Assembly (NCBI GenBank): GCA_022578605.1
Contig: MU394067.1
Span: forward strand, 620,001-684,000
Direction of reading: 5' to 3'
Origin: Camillea tinctor
Lineage: Eukaryota; Ascomycota; Sordariomycetes; Xylariales; Xylariaceae
DNA: 64,000 nucleotides
Shown: positions 33,727-45,066 of the stretch, one piece after another
Numbering within the stretch: position 1 is the stretch's first letter
Layout of the letters: every line of letters begins with the position of its first letter
Made by a program: the position numbers and the translations under genes
Notes under the pieces: generated by a model
The model's database searches: none
Told to the model about the DNA's origin: nothing
What the model saw: the letters and a program-made list of their open reading frames with translations, nothing else

Positions 33727-34963
33727 TTAGAGTGACGCTTTTTTAATGTCTTCGTTGACTAGGCAGTATCTATACCTGGGCTTGCCTGCTTCCAAGTCGA
33801 GGAGTGCCTGGTTAGCATTTTTCATGGATATTTCTTCAACCCATGGTTTTATGTTTTTGTCTGCCACAAGTTGTAATAGTTCTCTCACCTCTTGTGGCGA
33901 GGCATAAGAAGACCCTGTGAATTTCAATTGATTGCCCTGCATGGGGTTTGTCGGGATACTAAAGTTTCCGTCGTCAGGGCTTCCCACTTGGACTAGAGTC
34001 CCCCTGAACTTGAGAAGCTTCATATAAGAGCCCATAGGTGCCTGTTACCACGTTAGTCTTACAAGGTTTATAGGTCTCCATATTGAATATAGCATTACAG
34101 ACCTTAGATGATGCAACTGTCGCAATGACTAGGTCTAGAGCGCCACGGTACTTCTTATGCCACTCAGAGTCGTCTTCCGTAGCCAAATAATCGTCTGCCC
34201 CTAACGCTAAAGCTTCGTCCTTCTTTGACGTTCTTCTTGAGACCGCTATCACCTTATCTGCGCCCATTGCTTTGGCTAGCAGAACACCGTAGTGCCCAAG
34301 ACCGCCAAGGCCGATGATACCAATCCTCTTTCCAGGTCCACAGCCGTTCTGCTTCAACGGGGAGTACATCGTAGCCCCAGCGCACATCAACGTAGCAGCG
34401 TGTTTAGACTCGATACTCTCCGGAATCTTGTACGCAAATCGACCCGATGTCCGATGGTACGTTGCATACCCACCATAACTTTTATCCCCGTTGTAATGAG
34501 GGGTAAGATATGTCCAGGTAGCTTTTCGACAGTAGTTTTCCTGGCCGGCAGAGCATCTTTCGCACGGGTCTTTCTGTATCGCTACACAGCAGTCTGACAA
34601 GCAACCCACACCGACACGATCGCCAACTTTGTGGCCGCCGACAGCCCTAGAGCCTACACGGACAACTTCGCCCACAATCTCATGGCCTACGACGATGGGA
34701 TAAGGAGCCGGAAACTAGTACAAATTAGCATCTCTCATATTTACTTTCTTCTTTTTCTTATTTTAATCGCACGGGGACTGTCGTACCCATCCGCTTCGTA
34801 GATGGTGGCAATCCGTCCCACACATGCCACAGTGGGTAACTTTAATATCGACGTCAGTTTCTTCCCACCTCTTAGGTTCGAATTCTCCCCAGACCATCTT
34901 TCCGTCAACCGAAGACGGGTCCAACCCCTGCCAGCCCTGGAACTTGTAAGTCTGCGAAGTCAT
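33727..34963 (-). CDS. Zinc-containing alcohol dehydrogenase (cinnamyl-alcohol/ADH6-like, NADP type)
   Basis: Predicted 367-residue medium-chain dehydrogenase/reductase. Exons are 34963-34787, 34714-34103 and 34041-33727; introns of 72 and 61 nt are both phase 0. The second uses GTCTGT...GACTAAC...AACAG; reading through instead breaks the conserved block. Seen: catalytic-zinc Cys in HCGMCGTDCHHL, GHEIVGEVVRVGS (His-Glu), a Cys-rich structural zinc loop (DPCERCSAGQENYC), and MCAGATMYSPLK holding the third zinc Cys. IGLGGLGHYGVLLAKAMGA is the Rossmann GxGGxGH, followed by AVSRRTSKK, where Ser-Arg-Arg favours NADPH. The C-terminal core has YMKLLKFRGTLVQVG. It likely reduces aldehydes to alcohols in the cytosol, which would give aldehyde tolerance. 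Confidence 0.9.
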
Positions 34964-35232
34964 ATTTCTTTGGGCTGACTTTTGAGTTTCCTTAGTTTCA
35001 GAAAATAATTAGAATAGCTATCGAATTGTGATGAATAAGAGATATGAGCGATAGTTATATGGATAGCTTGCCACTATTGCATTAGGGAACGTCGATATAG
35101 GAATGCAAAATGGAAGTATATAACTTGTTAAAAACTTTAACAATGGGATTTCGAGAGCATTTGTATTCAACAACCCCGCTGCTCCCAAGGGTGCTTTTAT
35201 ATTTGTCAATCATACCTGATTTAGTAAGTTAA

Positions 35233-38200
35233 TGTTGTGGGGACTGGGGAAACTGGAGGCGGCGCTGACGCTTGCAACAAAAGCCTTCCGTTGGGCCTAA
35301 CTGCTTTTATACTATTCTAACAGTTTTACTTAATATATAAATAATATTTAAGTTTATAACTAGTAATAATTATATAATTAAGTAAAATGTAGCTTTATTT
35401 TTTTTATTATAAAAATAAAAGCTAAAACTTTATATTTATTACTACTTTAACTATAGTATAAAAAAGTAAGTTATAATTTATTTATATACTTTTATTTTTT
35501 ATTTTTTAAAACTTTTATATACTTTTTTTAAGTTTACTACATTTTTAAATTATATTTATTTTAATATTATTTTAATTAATTTAAGCTACATTTTTTAAAT
35601 TATTTTAAAATAACTATTTAATTTAATATACTAATTTAATTTTAAGTTAAAACTATTAAATTTAACGTTATAATTTAATTTTAAACTTTTAATTTTTATA
35701 TTATTAAAGCTTTTTATAAAAAAATTTAAAAAAAATTAATTATATACTTAATAACTTTAAAGCTTTTTTATTTAAAGTTAAAAAGCATAATTATTAATAG
35801 TTATATAATAAAAATAAAAAGTTACTATATATTTTATACATAAATAAATTGCGTTTTTTTACGTAATTTTAATTAAATATTTCTTTTTTTAAACATAAAT
35901 ATATAATCGTTTTTTATACTTGTTATTATTTTTATTTTTTTAATACGTACACTTACTAACAATTATATTATTAAAAATATAATTTTTTTAAAATATATTA
36001 AAAATGTTAAAAAAACTAAAAAACTAATAATATTAACTAAAAAAAAACAATTTTAAAAATATTAACAATAAATAAAATAAGTTAAAATTTATTAATATAA
36101 AAAATTGCAAATTAAATTAATAAGTAAAAATAACATAAAAAAAAAATTATTTTTAAACAAATAATTTTTCGTTTTTTTAAAAAATAAAAATTTAACGACG
36201 TTAAATATACTATTAAACTAAGTTTTTTAAAAAAAAACTAAATAAACCGTTTTTTTTTACTTTTTAAGCTAAAAATTAAGGCTTTAATGACTAAAAAAAA
36301 TTGTATAAAATAATAAAACTACTATTTAATTAAGTTATATTTACAGCCGTTAAAAAATTTAAAAATGTTTATAAAAAACTTATAGCAAAAATATAACTTG
36401 TAAGTATTAAAAAAAGTTTATAAAGTTTATATTTTAAAATTACTTTTTATTTAATAAAAAAAAACTTTATTATTATTAGCTTTATTATTATTAGCTTTAT
36501 TATTATTAGCTTTATTATTGTTAGCTTTATTAATTAGTTAATATAAAAAAAGCATATTAAATAATAATAAATAATTATAATATTAAAGCTAAACTTATAA
36601 TTTATAAAAAATAAAAAAAAATAGCTTTTTATTATTTAAAGTTAAAGTTAAAATTTAAAAGCTTTAAATTAAAATAAAATTTTATAGCTAATATAAATGC
36701 TTAAAAAAAGTAAAGCTAATAATATTAATTAAATATAATACTATAAAAAAGTTAAAATTAATTTATTTAAATTTTTATATTATTGCTTAAAAAAATAATG
36801 CTTTTTTTTACGCATTTTAATAGTATAAAAAAATATAAAAAAACAAAAGTATAATAACTTTAATTTAACTGCTATAATTTTTAAATTTTTTAGCTATTAA
36901 GCTTTTTTAATAATATTTAAAGTTAAAAATTAATAAAGCAAATTAAATATAAAAAAAAAATCGGCTTAAAAATTTACATAAATTAAATATTTTTAAAATA
37001 AATTATAACGTTTTATAAAAAAAAGTCGTTAAAACATATAATAAGTAATATATAAGCTTAATAGCAATAACTATTTAAAAAAAATTTAGCTTTTACATAA
37101 AAAAAAAATAAAAAAAATAAAAAAAAAAGCTTAATAATAACTTTAAATTAAAATAAGTTAAAAACGCTATTTAGTTTTTTAAAAAAAATAAAAGTATTTA
37201 AATTTAACTTATATAGTTTTTTAAAATATTATTAAAGTTTAAAACTAAAACTTTTAAAACTTTTTTAAAAACTTTTAAAACTTTAAAAACTTATTAAAAA
37301 TGTTAAATTTAAAAAAATTAAATTTAAAAAAATTAAATTTTAAAAAATTTATAAGTAATTTTAATAATATTAATATTTATTTTATATAAATTAATTAAAT
37401 TAAAATAAATTAAAAGTTTTTTTATAATTTAATTATAAAATTTTTTTAATTTACTATTAAATTAAATATATATAATAATTAAATCGTTTACATATTAAAA
37501 AAGTTAACTTATAATACTAATTTTAATATTATTTTAATATTATAACTACTATAAAACGCAATAATTTTATAATTTTTTTATAATGTAAACATAATTTTTT
37601 TACGATTTAAGCACAACTAACTTATAACTTAAATTTTTTTTTTTTAATAAAGCAAGTAATAATTTAAGCTTTACAAATAGCTTATTTTAAAACTTTTTTT
37701 ATAAAACGTTAATAAATTATTTAAATATTGTATATAAATTATAAAATTACTTATTAATTATTTTATTAAAAGCTTTTAAATTAATATTAATATAATTATA
37801 ATGCTAAATAGCATAAATAGCATATTAAACATTATATTTTTTATAAACTTTTAACAATTTAATATTAAGCTTTTTATAATTTATTAATAATTATAAACTA
37901 ATTTATAAAAAAATTACTTATAAGTTAATAACTACTGTTTTAATTATTAATAGCTTTATAAACATATTTAATATACTTTTTAAAAATAAAAATAGTTTTA
38001 AAAGCGCAAAAGTAATTAAAAGCTTTTTATAACTTTTTAATAATTAAAACTTAATTTAAACGCAATTTAAAAAAAAGTTGTAAAAATATACTTATTTTAA
38101 TATAATAAGTTATGTAATGTTAATAAATTATAACATTTTTATTATGTTTAAATAAATTTTATTTTTTTATAAATTGTTAATAAATTGCTTTAACGTTATT

Positions 38201-39362
38201 TTTAAGTTGTTTATAAATTATAAAAAACTTATAAAAAAATTAATTTCTTTATTATTGCTATTAAAAGTTAAAGCTTTAAAAATTTTAAAAAGTATTTTAA
38301 TTAATAAAATTAATATATATTATATATATTTTTATAACTTATTAATAATATGCTTAATAATTATTTTTTTAATTTGCTTATAACTTGTAAAAAAATAAGT
38401 TACTTACTTAATTAGTAATAATAATAATAATAATAAAAAATAAAAAAAATAAAAAAAAAGAAAAAATTAAAATTTTTATATTAAAAAAACAGCAAAATTT
38501 TAAATAATAAATAATAATAAATTAGCTACTGTTTAAAATATATAACTGTTTAATGCTTAATATATTATATTAATAAACTTTATTTACTTAACTTATTAAA
38601 CTATTATAGCTTTAATTAATTATTTTAAAATTGCAAAAATTTATTAATTTATTAATACGTACAAATTATTATTACTTTGCAAATATTTATATATTTATAG
38701 TTAAAAATAATATAGTTAAGTAAAAAATTTAAATTAATTAAAACATTTATAAGTCGTTATTGCGTTACTTTTTATTAATAAAAAAAAAAAGTAAGCTTAA
38801 TATAGTAAATTAACTATATAGTATATTATAGTTAAAAAATAGTAATAAGTATAAAGTTTTAATCTTTACTTTTATATAGCTTCGTTTTTTTTTAAATATA
38901 TAAAATTATTAAGTTTAAGCGCAATAACTAACTAATTAATTATAACGCTTATTAAAAGCTTTATAGCGCTAATTTTAATAACGTAAGTTTTAACTTTAGT
39001 TGCTATATATGTTTTTCCTTAAACCCCTTTTTAAAACAAACCCCATTTCTAAACAAAAAGCAAACCTTATTCCTAAACGGAAGGCACCAGGAGCCATAAA
39101 GCCCTGTCTACATACATATATAGACTGCGTTGCTTTACAAGTGGGCGTTCGCCGTTTAGTTTCCTTTTCCTCACTTAGGTAGTTAGCGGCAGTTATACAG
39201 ATCAATACACTCCCTTTGCTTTCATTATAATTCTAAGTTTTTTTTTTCATAACTAAATAGTATGATAGATACGTATTGTTAACTAGGGACTATAATCCCT
39301 AACTCTTCACACCTTTATACACGTGAAGGTAAAAGATTTCTTTTATCCTCAGTTCAATAGCA
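35233..39362. mobile_element. LTR-bounded, RIP-degraded element
   Basis: The left edge (TGTTGTGGGGACTGGGG, about 90 bp of normal composition) and the right flank (about 39000-39362, with TATATAGACTGCGTTGCTTT, the AACTAGGGACT near-palindrome and CTCAGTTCAATAGCA) match the beginning and end of the solo LTR at 21422-21702. Between them lie about 3.7 kb of almost pure A/T. Either an LTR copy was split by an insertion that was later destroyed, or the whole block is one retroelement whose interior was mutated. No protein similarity survives. Confidence 0.6.
35330..39000. repeat. AT-only block with the mutation pattern of RIP
   Basis: Over about 3.7 kb nearly every base is A or T. The few C residues left are mainly in CT (read as ACT, GCT) and the few G in AG, while CA and TG are scarce and TA is very frequent. 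This is what RIP, which turns CA into TA on both strands, leaves behind. A 15-bp (AGCTTTATTATTATT) unit repeats about four times near 36478-36530. Open frames in it are meaningless. Confidence 0.8.
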
Positions 39363-39651
39363 GTGCTACTTATAAAAATATCATAAATCATAAAAGTTAA
39401 AACCAATTTTCTTTTCTTAAAACGGCGGGTTCCATCTTGGTAATGTTCTCATCTGATCTGCTAATACGTTAATGTCGTTAGTAAAGTTGCGCATGATCTG
39501 TTTTCTGCCAACACACTCGGTGAATCATTAGACTGATCTTCTGCATCCTCCCTCGCTACTTCGCTCGCCTATTGCTCCTAGAGTCTCGGCAAGAATTCGT
39601 TGATGGGCTTGTTCGTCTTCACCACCGTTAGAAAATATTTACAATTCATGT
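39363..39651. other. Spacer
   Basis: Unique-looking AT-rich sequence with no gene seen. Confidence 0.45.
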
Positions 39652-39785
39652 TGTCACGGACCATATAATAGCTAATTGTCAAACGACAATTGGCATATGT
39701 CTTTTGTCTCCACACATGTACTATCACGGACTATATATATGAGCTAATAGCCAAAAGCTAATAGCATTCGCTTTTTAGCTTTACA
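39652..39785. repeat. Two tandem copies of a T(G/A)TCACGGAC...ACATGTACT unit
   Basis: Copy 1 (TGTCACGGACCATATAATAG) and copy 2 (TATCACGGACTATATATATG) are about 70 bp each. Each contains an internal hairpin (AGCTAATTGTC / GACAATTGGC; GAGCTAATAGC / AGCTAATAGC) and ends in ACATGTACT. Copy 2 is nearly identical to the sequence at 49416-49481. Confidence 0.65.
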
Positions 39786-39789
39786 TGTA

Positions 39790-41235
39790 CTTATTTCATC
39801 GGTCTTGTAGGTTGACCGGCTTCTACGCTGCCCATGTAACGCCACTCATTACTCGTGGATTATTCGGCAGCACTTGGATGTCGAGGCTGTTGAATACATT
39901 TCCTACCTGCTCCTTTTGCTTGGGAAGGATACTAGCAATGATAAAATCGTTTTGGTGGTCGATATATTTGACGAGTGTACATAAGGATCGAAACATACTG
40001 CGTGCCTTTCCTAGGTTAGCGATATCATCCATCCACCGACTCAGGTCAACGACCTAGGTTTTGATTCCCCAAGACTTGGATTTCGCTAGGGTGTCTATCC
40101 ATACTCTAGGACCGGAAATTATTGCTTGTTCCACTTACTAGTAGGCTATTAAGACGTGATGTGATATTAAATTCAGCGCCCAGCCAGTTGAAGATCAGAG
40201 GAGCTTTGACACGAGCATATAGTTGAGCACTGACATCTAGGCTGTATGTAAAGGGACATGTGTCTTTTGTGGACTTGCTAGCACCAAGTTGTGCTATGAC
40301 ACAAACTCGACCGCCACGGACCATCTGACTGTGATATCACCTTGAATAGCGACGCTAGCATAGAACTCCGGCTTCTTGATCCCGGCAAGGCTGCCTGTCC
40401 TCTCAAGCTTCGGATAGCCAGTCCTAATTTCCTTAGGTTTGTACTTATCACTGCCGCCATCACGCACAGTCTGGAGTAACTCCCAGCTTGATATTTGCAA
40501 CTTTGTTTCAATGGTTCCCTCCACGACAAGAGAAGCATCAATGCTTCATTCAACCGTAGTCTAGGGGTTAATTATAGTAATTTCTGGAATTTTAAACGAC
40601 ACTTCGGGATATAGGATATTGAGAATGACATTCGACTTTTTGATAAAAAAAAAACTTTGGCAACCGCTTCAAGCGTCAGAACACCGGTGAAATCACTTTT
40701 ATTATAGAACGCGAGGTAACCTTTTCTTAGATCAAGCGGTTTATTGACTATTAGTGTGTAGCCAAAGCTTGACTCGACCTTCATCTTGAGAAGAGCCGGC
40801 GCTAGAATAGTCTTTCATAACCAACGCCCCCCTTAGTGCACGACCGGGCTTCTTCCACTATCTTAGCAATCACGGTGCCATCATACGCATGCGTGAATTC
40901 ATGCTTGATTTTGGACTTGACCTTCTAGGTAAGCCAGTGAAGAATCATGCTGCCAAACCACCTTTCTTGTAGATCACGTTTATTGAGGGTGTCGAGATAA
41001 TAGTCCTCATGGAATTCTTCTTGAAGCCAGTAAACATGGTTGTTTCGAAAGTCTCGAAGGGTGTGTTTAGATTTCCTCCTCATCTTGAAAATCGATGCTA
41101 CAACGACGGCATCCCAGTAGTCTTCTTGGTAGCTAAAGTCGACGCGCATCTCCGTGTGCTCTCGAGGTCGAGAGGAACACGCAAGAAGTCGTAGTCGAAT
41201 GTCAAGTCATATCTTCCCTTGAATACCGGTACTAG
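39790..41235 (-). pseudogene. Decayed C-terminal fragment of a large subgroup C (killer-toxin-like) GH18 chitinase
   Basis: Only the C-terminal region that follows the catalytic domain in large fungal chitinases (about 1300-1600 residues) is recognisable, scattered over several frames with stops and shifts. From N to C: VFKGRYDLTFDYDF (about 41170-41210), QEDYWDAVV and EFHEDYYLDTLNKRDLQERW (about 40950-41130), SFGYTLIVNKPLDLRKGYLA (about 40690-40770), KLQISSWELLQTV (about 40470-40510), and DIANLGKA with VGNVFNSLDIQVLPNNPRV (about 39850-40030). The catalytic barrel and N-terminal LysM/chitin-binding parts would lie beyond 41.24 kb, but a LysM ORF on the opposite strand is there instead. It is not expected to make a product. 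Many changes are transitions. Confidence 0.65.
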
Positions 41236-41260
41236 AGATGACACCACTACTTTGCGGGCG

Positions 41261-42019
41261 ATGACTACGTTCAATCGTACCGGATCCTTCTGGACCAACA
41301 ACTGCCTCCTAGCGATCTCCATATACAAAGCCGACCCCGAGTCCTTCGCCCTCTGGAACCCGGAGCTGGGAGACGTAAGGCTGCAAAATTGCACGTTTCG
41401 CACCGGCGTTCGCTACTGCGGGTCGTGGTATCTCCAGACGGCTGAGCCTTCTGTCCCCGCACCACCACGTCCACCGGCAGATACCGTGAGCAGCTCCACA
41501 TCAGCCCCGACTTCCACGGGATCGACGTCGTCGACCCACTCCGGCCAGCCCACCGACTGTAATAAATGGCATGTCGTTGTCGACGCCGATTCCTGCAGCA
41601 GTGTTGCGGACGAGGAAGGCATTATTTCCGCGCAATTCTTTTCCTGGAACCCGGCTGTCAGCCAAGATCGTGTCACGAATTTCTGGCTGGGTTATGCATA
41701 TTGTGTAGGGGTGGGCGTTTCTAGCAGCATAGCCCCTCTTGTTCTCACTAGCACCTCGTCTAGAACGACGCCAACTACGTCGCAACCCACACGAACTATT
41801 TCATCGCCGCCAGTCGAGTGTACGCAGCCTGGGATGGCGGCAGGCTGCGTTCGATGGGACCGAGCGATTCCGGGCCACTACTGCGATAAACTGGCGCAGC
41901 GCAACGGCCTGACCTTATCACGGTTAGCAGCGCTGAATCCGGTACTGGGTGAGGACGGGGTAGACTGTTTAAAGTCTTTTTGGCTTGATTATTATTATTG
42001 TGTCGCTGTTTCTACTTGA
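41261..42019 (+). CDS. LysM-domain protein, probably 5'-truncated
   Basis: An open frame of about 250 codons from the first in-frame ATG. Two clear LysM modules: CNKWHVVVDADSCSSVADEE...FFSWNPAVS...FWLGYAYCVGV (about 41563-41720) and CVRWDRAIPGHYCDKLAQRN...ALNPVLG...FWLDYYYCVAV (about 41850-42010). They are joined by Ser/Thr/Pro-rich linkers. An earlier partial module (FALWNPELGDVRLQN...RYCGSWY) opens the frame. Fungal LysM modules bind chitin oligomers, and secreted forms shield walls or mask chitin from host detection. Here no signal peptide precedes the first module, and the ORF begins exactly where the opposite-strand chitinase fragment ends, so the original 5' end is probably lost or an upstream exon is unseen. 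It could be silent. Confidence 0.7.
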   Translation: MTTFNRTGSFWTNNCLLAISIYKADPESFALWNPELGDVRLQNCTFRTGVRYCGSWYLQTAEPSVPAPPRPPADTVSSSTSAPTSTGSTSSTHSGQPTDCNKWHVVVDADSCSSVADEEGIISAQFFSWNPAVSQDRVTNFWLGYAYCVGVGVSSSIAPLVLTSTSSRTTPTTSQPTRTISSPPVECTQPGMAAGCVRWDRAIPGHYCDKLAQRNGLTLSRLAALNPVLGEDGVDCLKSFWLDYYYCVAVST

Positions 42020-42421
42020 TGTGGTCGTCTGCTTTCGAGCTGAATGCTAGTATTTATCATAGGTTGATAGAGTGCCTATATTGAAGTTGTAGGGCCAACC
42101 GCGAGAGGCTAATGGTATTGAGAGCTCATTGAAGATCAATGATGATAATTCTTTGAAAATGTGAAAATAGTAATGAGCGCGTAATTGGGACCACTCGTTT
42201 CTTCCAGTAGCGAAATTTCAAACAAAATCCCCCGGATCGTCATCTATCCTACTATAAATGAGCTCAAAATCTTTCCATTGCACTTGAATGTCATGACTCA
42301 GTAACTCCATCAAACCTAAGACTCCCTGTCCAGGCCTCCAACTACCAACCTGCCACTCTACCGCAGGCGCCGAATCTTCCTTTACCGCAACATATTTTAC
42401 GCCCCATCTATGAACGGCGTT
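42020..42421. other. Spacer between LysM and F-box-like genes
   Basis: No gene. GCCAACCGCGAGAGGCTAA at about 42091 nearly repeats GCCAACCGCGAGAAGCTAA at about 4648, a small dispersed repeat. Confidence 0.45.
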
Positions 42422-43672
42422 TTAATCGTTATACAGTGCTTCATCCCCGTATTCCGCCTCCATCTCTTCGGTCGGGCACCAATTCAAGTAGGTAAACAAC
42501 TCCGCATCTTTCAACCGAGGCATGTCCGCCACAGCTCTCAGGAACCCCGCCAACAGAGGCTCAATCGCTTCCGGAATAGGTTCGGTCCGGAAGGTTTTAG
42601 GCTCTATGTTATCCATACGACCACCCTGGTAGTTCCATACATCGTCCCACATTTCGTCTTCCGGATTAGAAGCCTCAGGTGGGTAGTGCGCGGCCGTGAT
42701 TTCAAAGCCCATCGGATGGGGATCCTCGCCTCTTGGGCCGGCAAAATACCAGGACCCGTCAGGACGACAGGGGTGAAATTCGACACGGAGGTGCTTCATG
42801 TTATGCCATTTACCGGTGAGGCACGCTGAAAATATCGGGCATCAAGAAAGCGCACAGATCAAGCTCCTCCAGGCGGGCAGTCAAGGTGCGTACCGCAGCT
42901 GAGGTGGGGTCTTCCTGGAAAGGGTGTACAAGGTTCGGCATCTGAGCTTCCTGGTCTTCGTCCACGAACCAATTCCCATGCCAGAAGAGAAGCCTGGCTG
43001 TTTTCAATCCGTTAGGCCACCAGGCCTCAATGTCTCGCATCGAGCCTGCAAATTCATGTCTCTCATCCCGACGCAGTCCCTCCCATGGACGTGTATAGTG
43101 TTGCGACATCTTGGTGTCAAACGGGAAAATCGTGCGTTCCCAGAGAAATGGACAGTCGAGACTCTGCAAGGCTGGGAGGTGGGCGAGGAGCTCCGGGATA
43201 ACACGTAGAGAAACAGGGCGTTCATTGACGTGGGATATGCAGGGGCCGGATACTGGTGGAGAAGAATCTGAGGTGTGTGACGCTGGAAAGAGGAGGGCAA
43301 ATCGGAGGAGTTGAGTAGTAGAAGGCGGCTTGAGTAGAAGTAGGGATGAAGACAGGGCCCAAACACAGGGATCGGCTGACTGATCATTTTTATGCTCAAA
43401 ATCATGCCATCTTGATGAATCACTCGAGTGTCCGAGGTTAGGTCTTGTGTTTCCAAGATGCTAATAGCCATGAGAATTCCACGAATCTTAGATTAAAAGA
43501 GCGAAAAAGCAGCGCGAAAGTCTGCGGGTGCCTCGCGACAAGTCTTATCGTAACCTGGAAGGGATATCTTCATGGCATAAGTATAACCCCGAACAGGTCC
43601 ATGTTTCTCCGGAATGGACCGTAAAGAAGATATTACATCGTCCACCATCTGATTAAACTCAACGGAATTCAT
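42422..43672 (-). pseudogene. F-box-like family protein with a frameshift
   Basis: The reading frame from about 43455 to 42830 gives segments of a leucine-rich fungal family usually labelled F-box-like: STTQLLRFALLFPA, HVNERPVSLRVIPELLAHLP, LDCPFLWERTIFPF, ARLEELDLCAFLMPDIFSV. At about 42815-42825 the frame must shift by one base to continue as GKWHNMKHLRVEFHPCRPDG, then WYFAGPRGEDPHPMGFEIT, and stop at 42422. A likely first exon (MNSVEFNQMVDDVISSL, from 43672) would be joined through an intron ending at ATTAG near 43460, but no donor with matching phase stands out. The shift could be a sequencing error, in which case the gene would be intact. The function would be substrate recruitment or unknown. 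Confidence 0.55.
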
Positions 43673-44619
43673 CGTTTCTAGATAGAACCCCAATGCAAGG
43701 AATAGAAGGCCTGTATGATATACCTAAGGCAAAGTTCAAGATTCGTGGACGGCGCTGAACCTCGCGTTCAAAGATTAGGTATGTTGTTGTTTGTTGAGAA
43801 AATAACTAGGGGGGCTATTATACGTTATTTAAGAACTTAAACAATGGCGCGCGGGGGTAGAATTATCATCGTGATGATGGTGTTTGCATTGCTGATGTAT
43901 TGTGGATGGAGGGACTGTTATCGAAGCTAACGGCTGGTGCCCTTAAATATACCTACATGTGTGTGTAACCAATAACAAGATTGGTATGTAGCAGAATCTT
44001 GTACTCATTACAATTATTGTCGTGACTAGGTAGGCACAAGGATCTTTGTATAGAAAACGTTTATTAGAAAAACCAAGTTTTTATAAGTCAACTGTAGTAG
44101 GCTCAGTTGGAATTATCGCTCTAATATTTGGTCTAATAGCTTAAATGACCTCAACCCTTGAGCTTACATAAACGATGTTTATATAAATTGTACATGTCTC
44201 AGGAGGAAAACAGAAAGAAGAAACATTTCTTCAGAGGAAAAATTCCGATCAAGTCTGTAGTTTGACAATGAAGTTTCCTTCTTCTCCTATTCCAGTCTGG
44301 CGGTGTCTCACAATGGTCTAGACATATGGTAACATTCTGTACCTATTTATATTGATAATATACCGACCTACCTATTAGGTACCATCACCAAGACTGTGGC
44401 TACATTGGCGTTATACCAAGGTATGAGTGGGTTTGTGGCGGTGGCTGCTACGCTTGACTGAGCTAGGTTAAACACATTATTCGGTTGTAGATTAAAGTGG
44501 CACCGGATTGACGTCGTTCGCGAGGGACAAGTTCAGAATTTCTGCCAACATTATAGTCGTCGTATACATCAATCAACCTAGGCCCCGAGAACAAGAATTG
44601 TGCCACCTAGCTCACCATT
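43673..44619. other. Spacer
   Basis: AT-rich with no supported gene. The right end is the leader of the small gene at 44620. Confidence 0.45.
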
Positions 44620-45066
44620 ATGGCACCTCAAGCGAAAGAGACCGGTGAGCTTCTAGGCTATATTGGCGAAGTTCCGTGCTACCGATGCAAGCTCCGAGGC
44701 AATGGCTTGACCGACGTGAATTCGAATTGGCGACTGTGGAATGCCGACATGAAGGTGTATCGAGCAGCGAACCCGACTTCTAGCGACGACGAGGAAGTCT
44801 TCCCCTCCAAAGATGCCGAGATCCTAGCAAGAATGGATCGTCGAAGAAAGGCGCTTATGTGGTTCACCGTCTCAGAGAATCTACGCGAACTCCACCTGTT
44901 AGACCTGGGCGGAACGGATAAGTCATGCGAAGACGTTTTCCGGAGACTCTACGAGCGGGTAGCGCCTGCGGGGACTCCATACGAACCCTTAGAGAAGATT
45001 GTTATCACAGACAAACTGCGGGAGGAATATTTGAAGGCCGAAGCAAAAGCAAAAAGCGCGGAATGA
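44620..45066 (+). CDS. Small protein of unknown function
   Basis: A 148-codon open frame with good composition and a start in favourable context (CACCATT-ATGGC). Seen: a CYRCKLRG motif at residues 20-27 that could be half of a zinc site, an acidic loop (TSSDDEEVFPSKDAE), a helical RMDRRRKALMWFTVSENLRE stretch, and a Lys/Glu/Ala-rich tail (DKLREEYLKAEAKAKSAE). There is no signal peptide or membrane span. I recognise no family. GC is well above the flanks, and the frame ends in a lysine-rich extension as if protein-coding. Convincing but unconfirmed. Confidence 0.5.
   Translation: MAPQAKETGELLGYIGEVPCYRCKLRGNGLTDVNSNWRLWNADMKVYRAANPTSSDDEEVFPSKDAEILARMDRRRKALMWFTVSENLRELHLLDLGGTDKSCEDVFRRLYERVAPAGTPYEPLEKIVITDKLREEYLKAEAKAKSAE

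Noticed and set aside
33974..34103. Read-through of the dehydrogenase's second intron (extra 40 residues ending in a stop)
   Set aside because: The read-through disrupts the conserved ASSK-APMGSYMKLL block, whereas the intron has donor, branch and acceptor.
38174..38383. 69-codon Ile/Leu/Lys-rich frame in the A/T block
   Set aside because: Result of RIP-type base composition.
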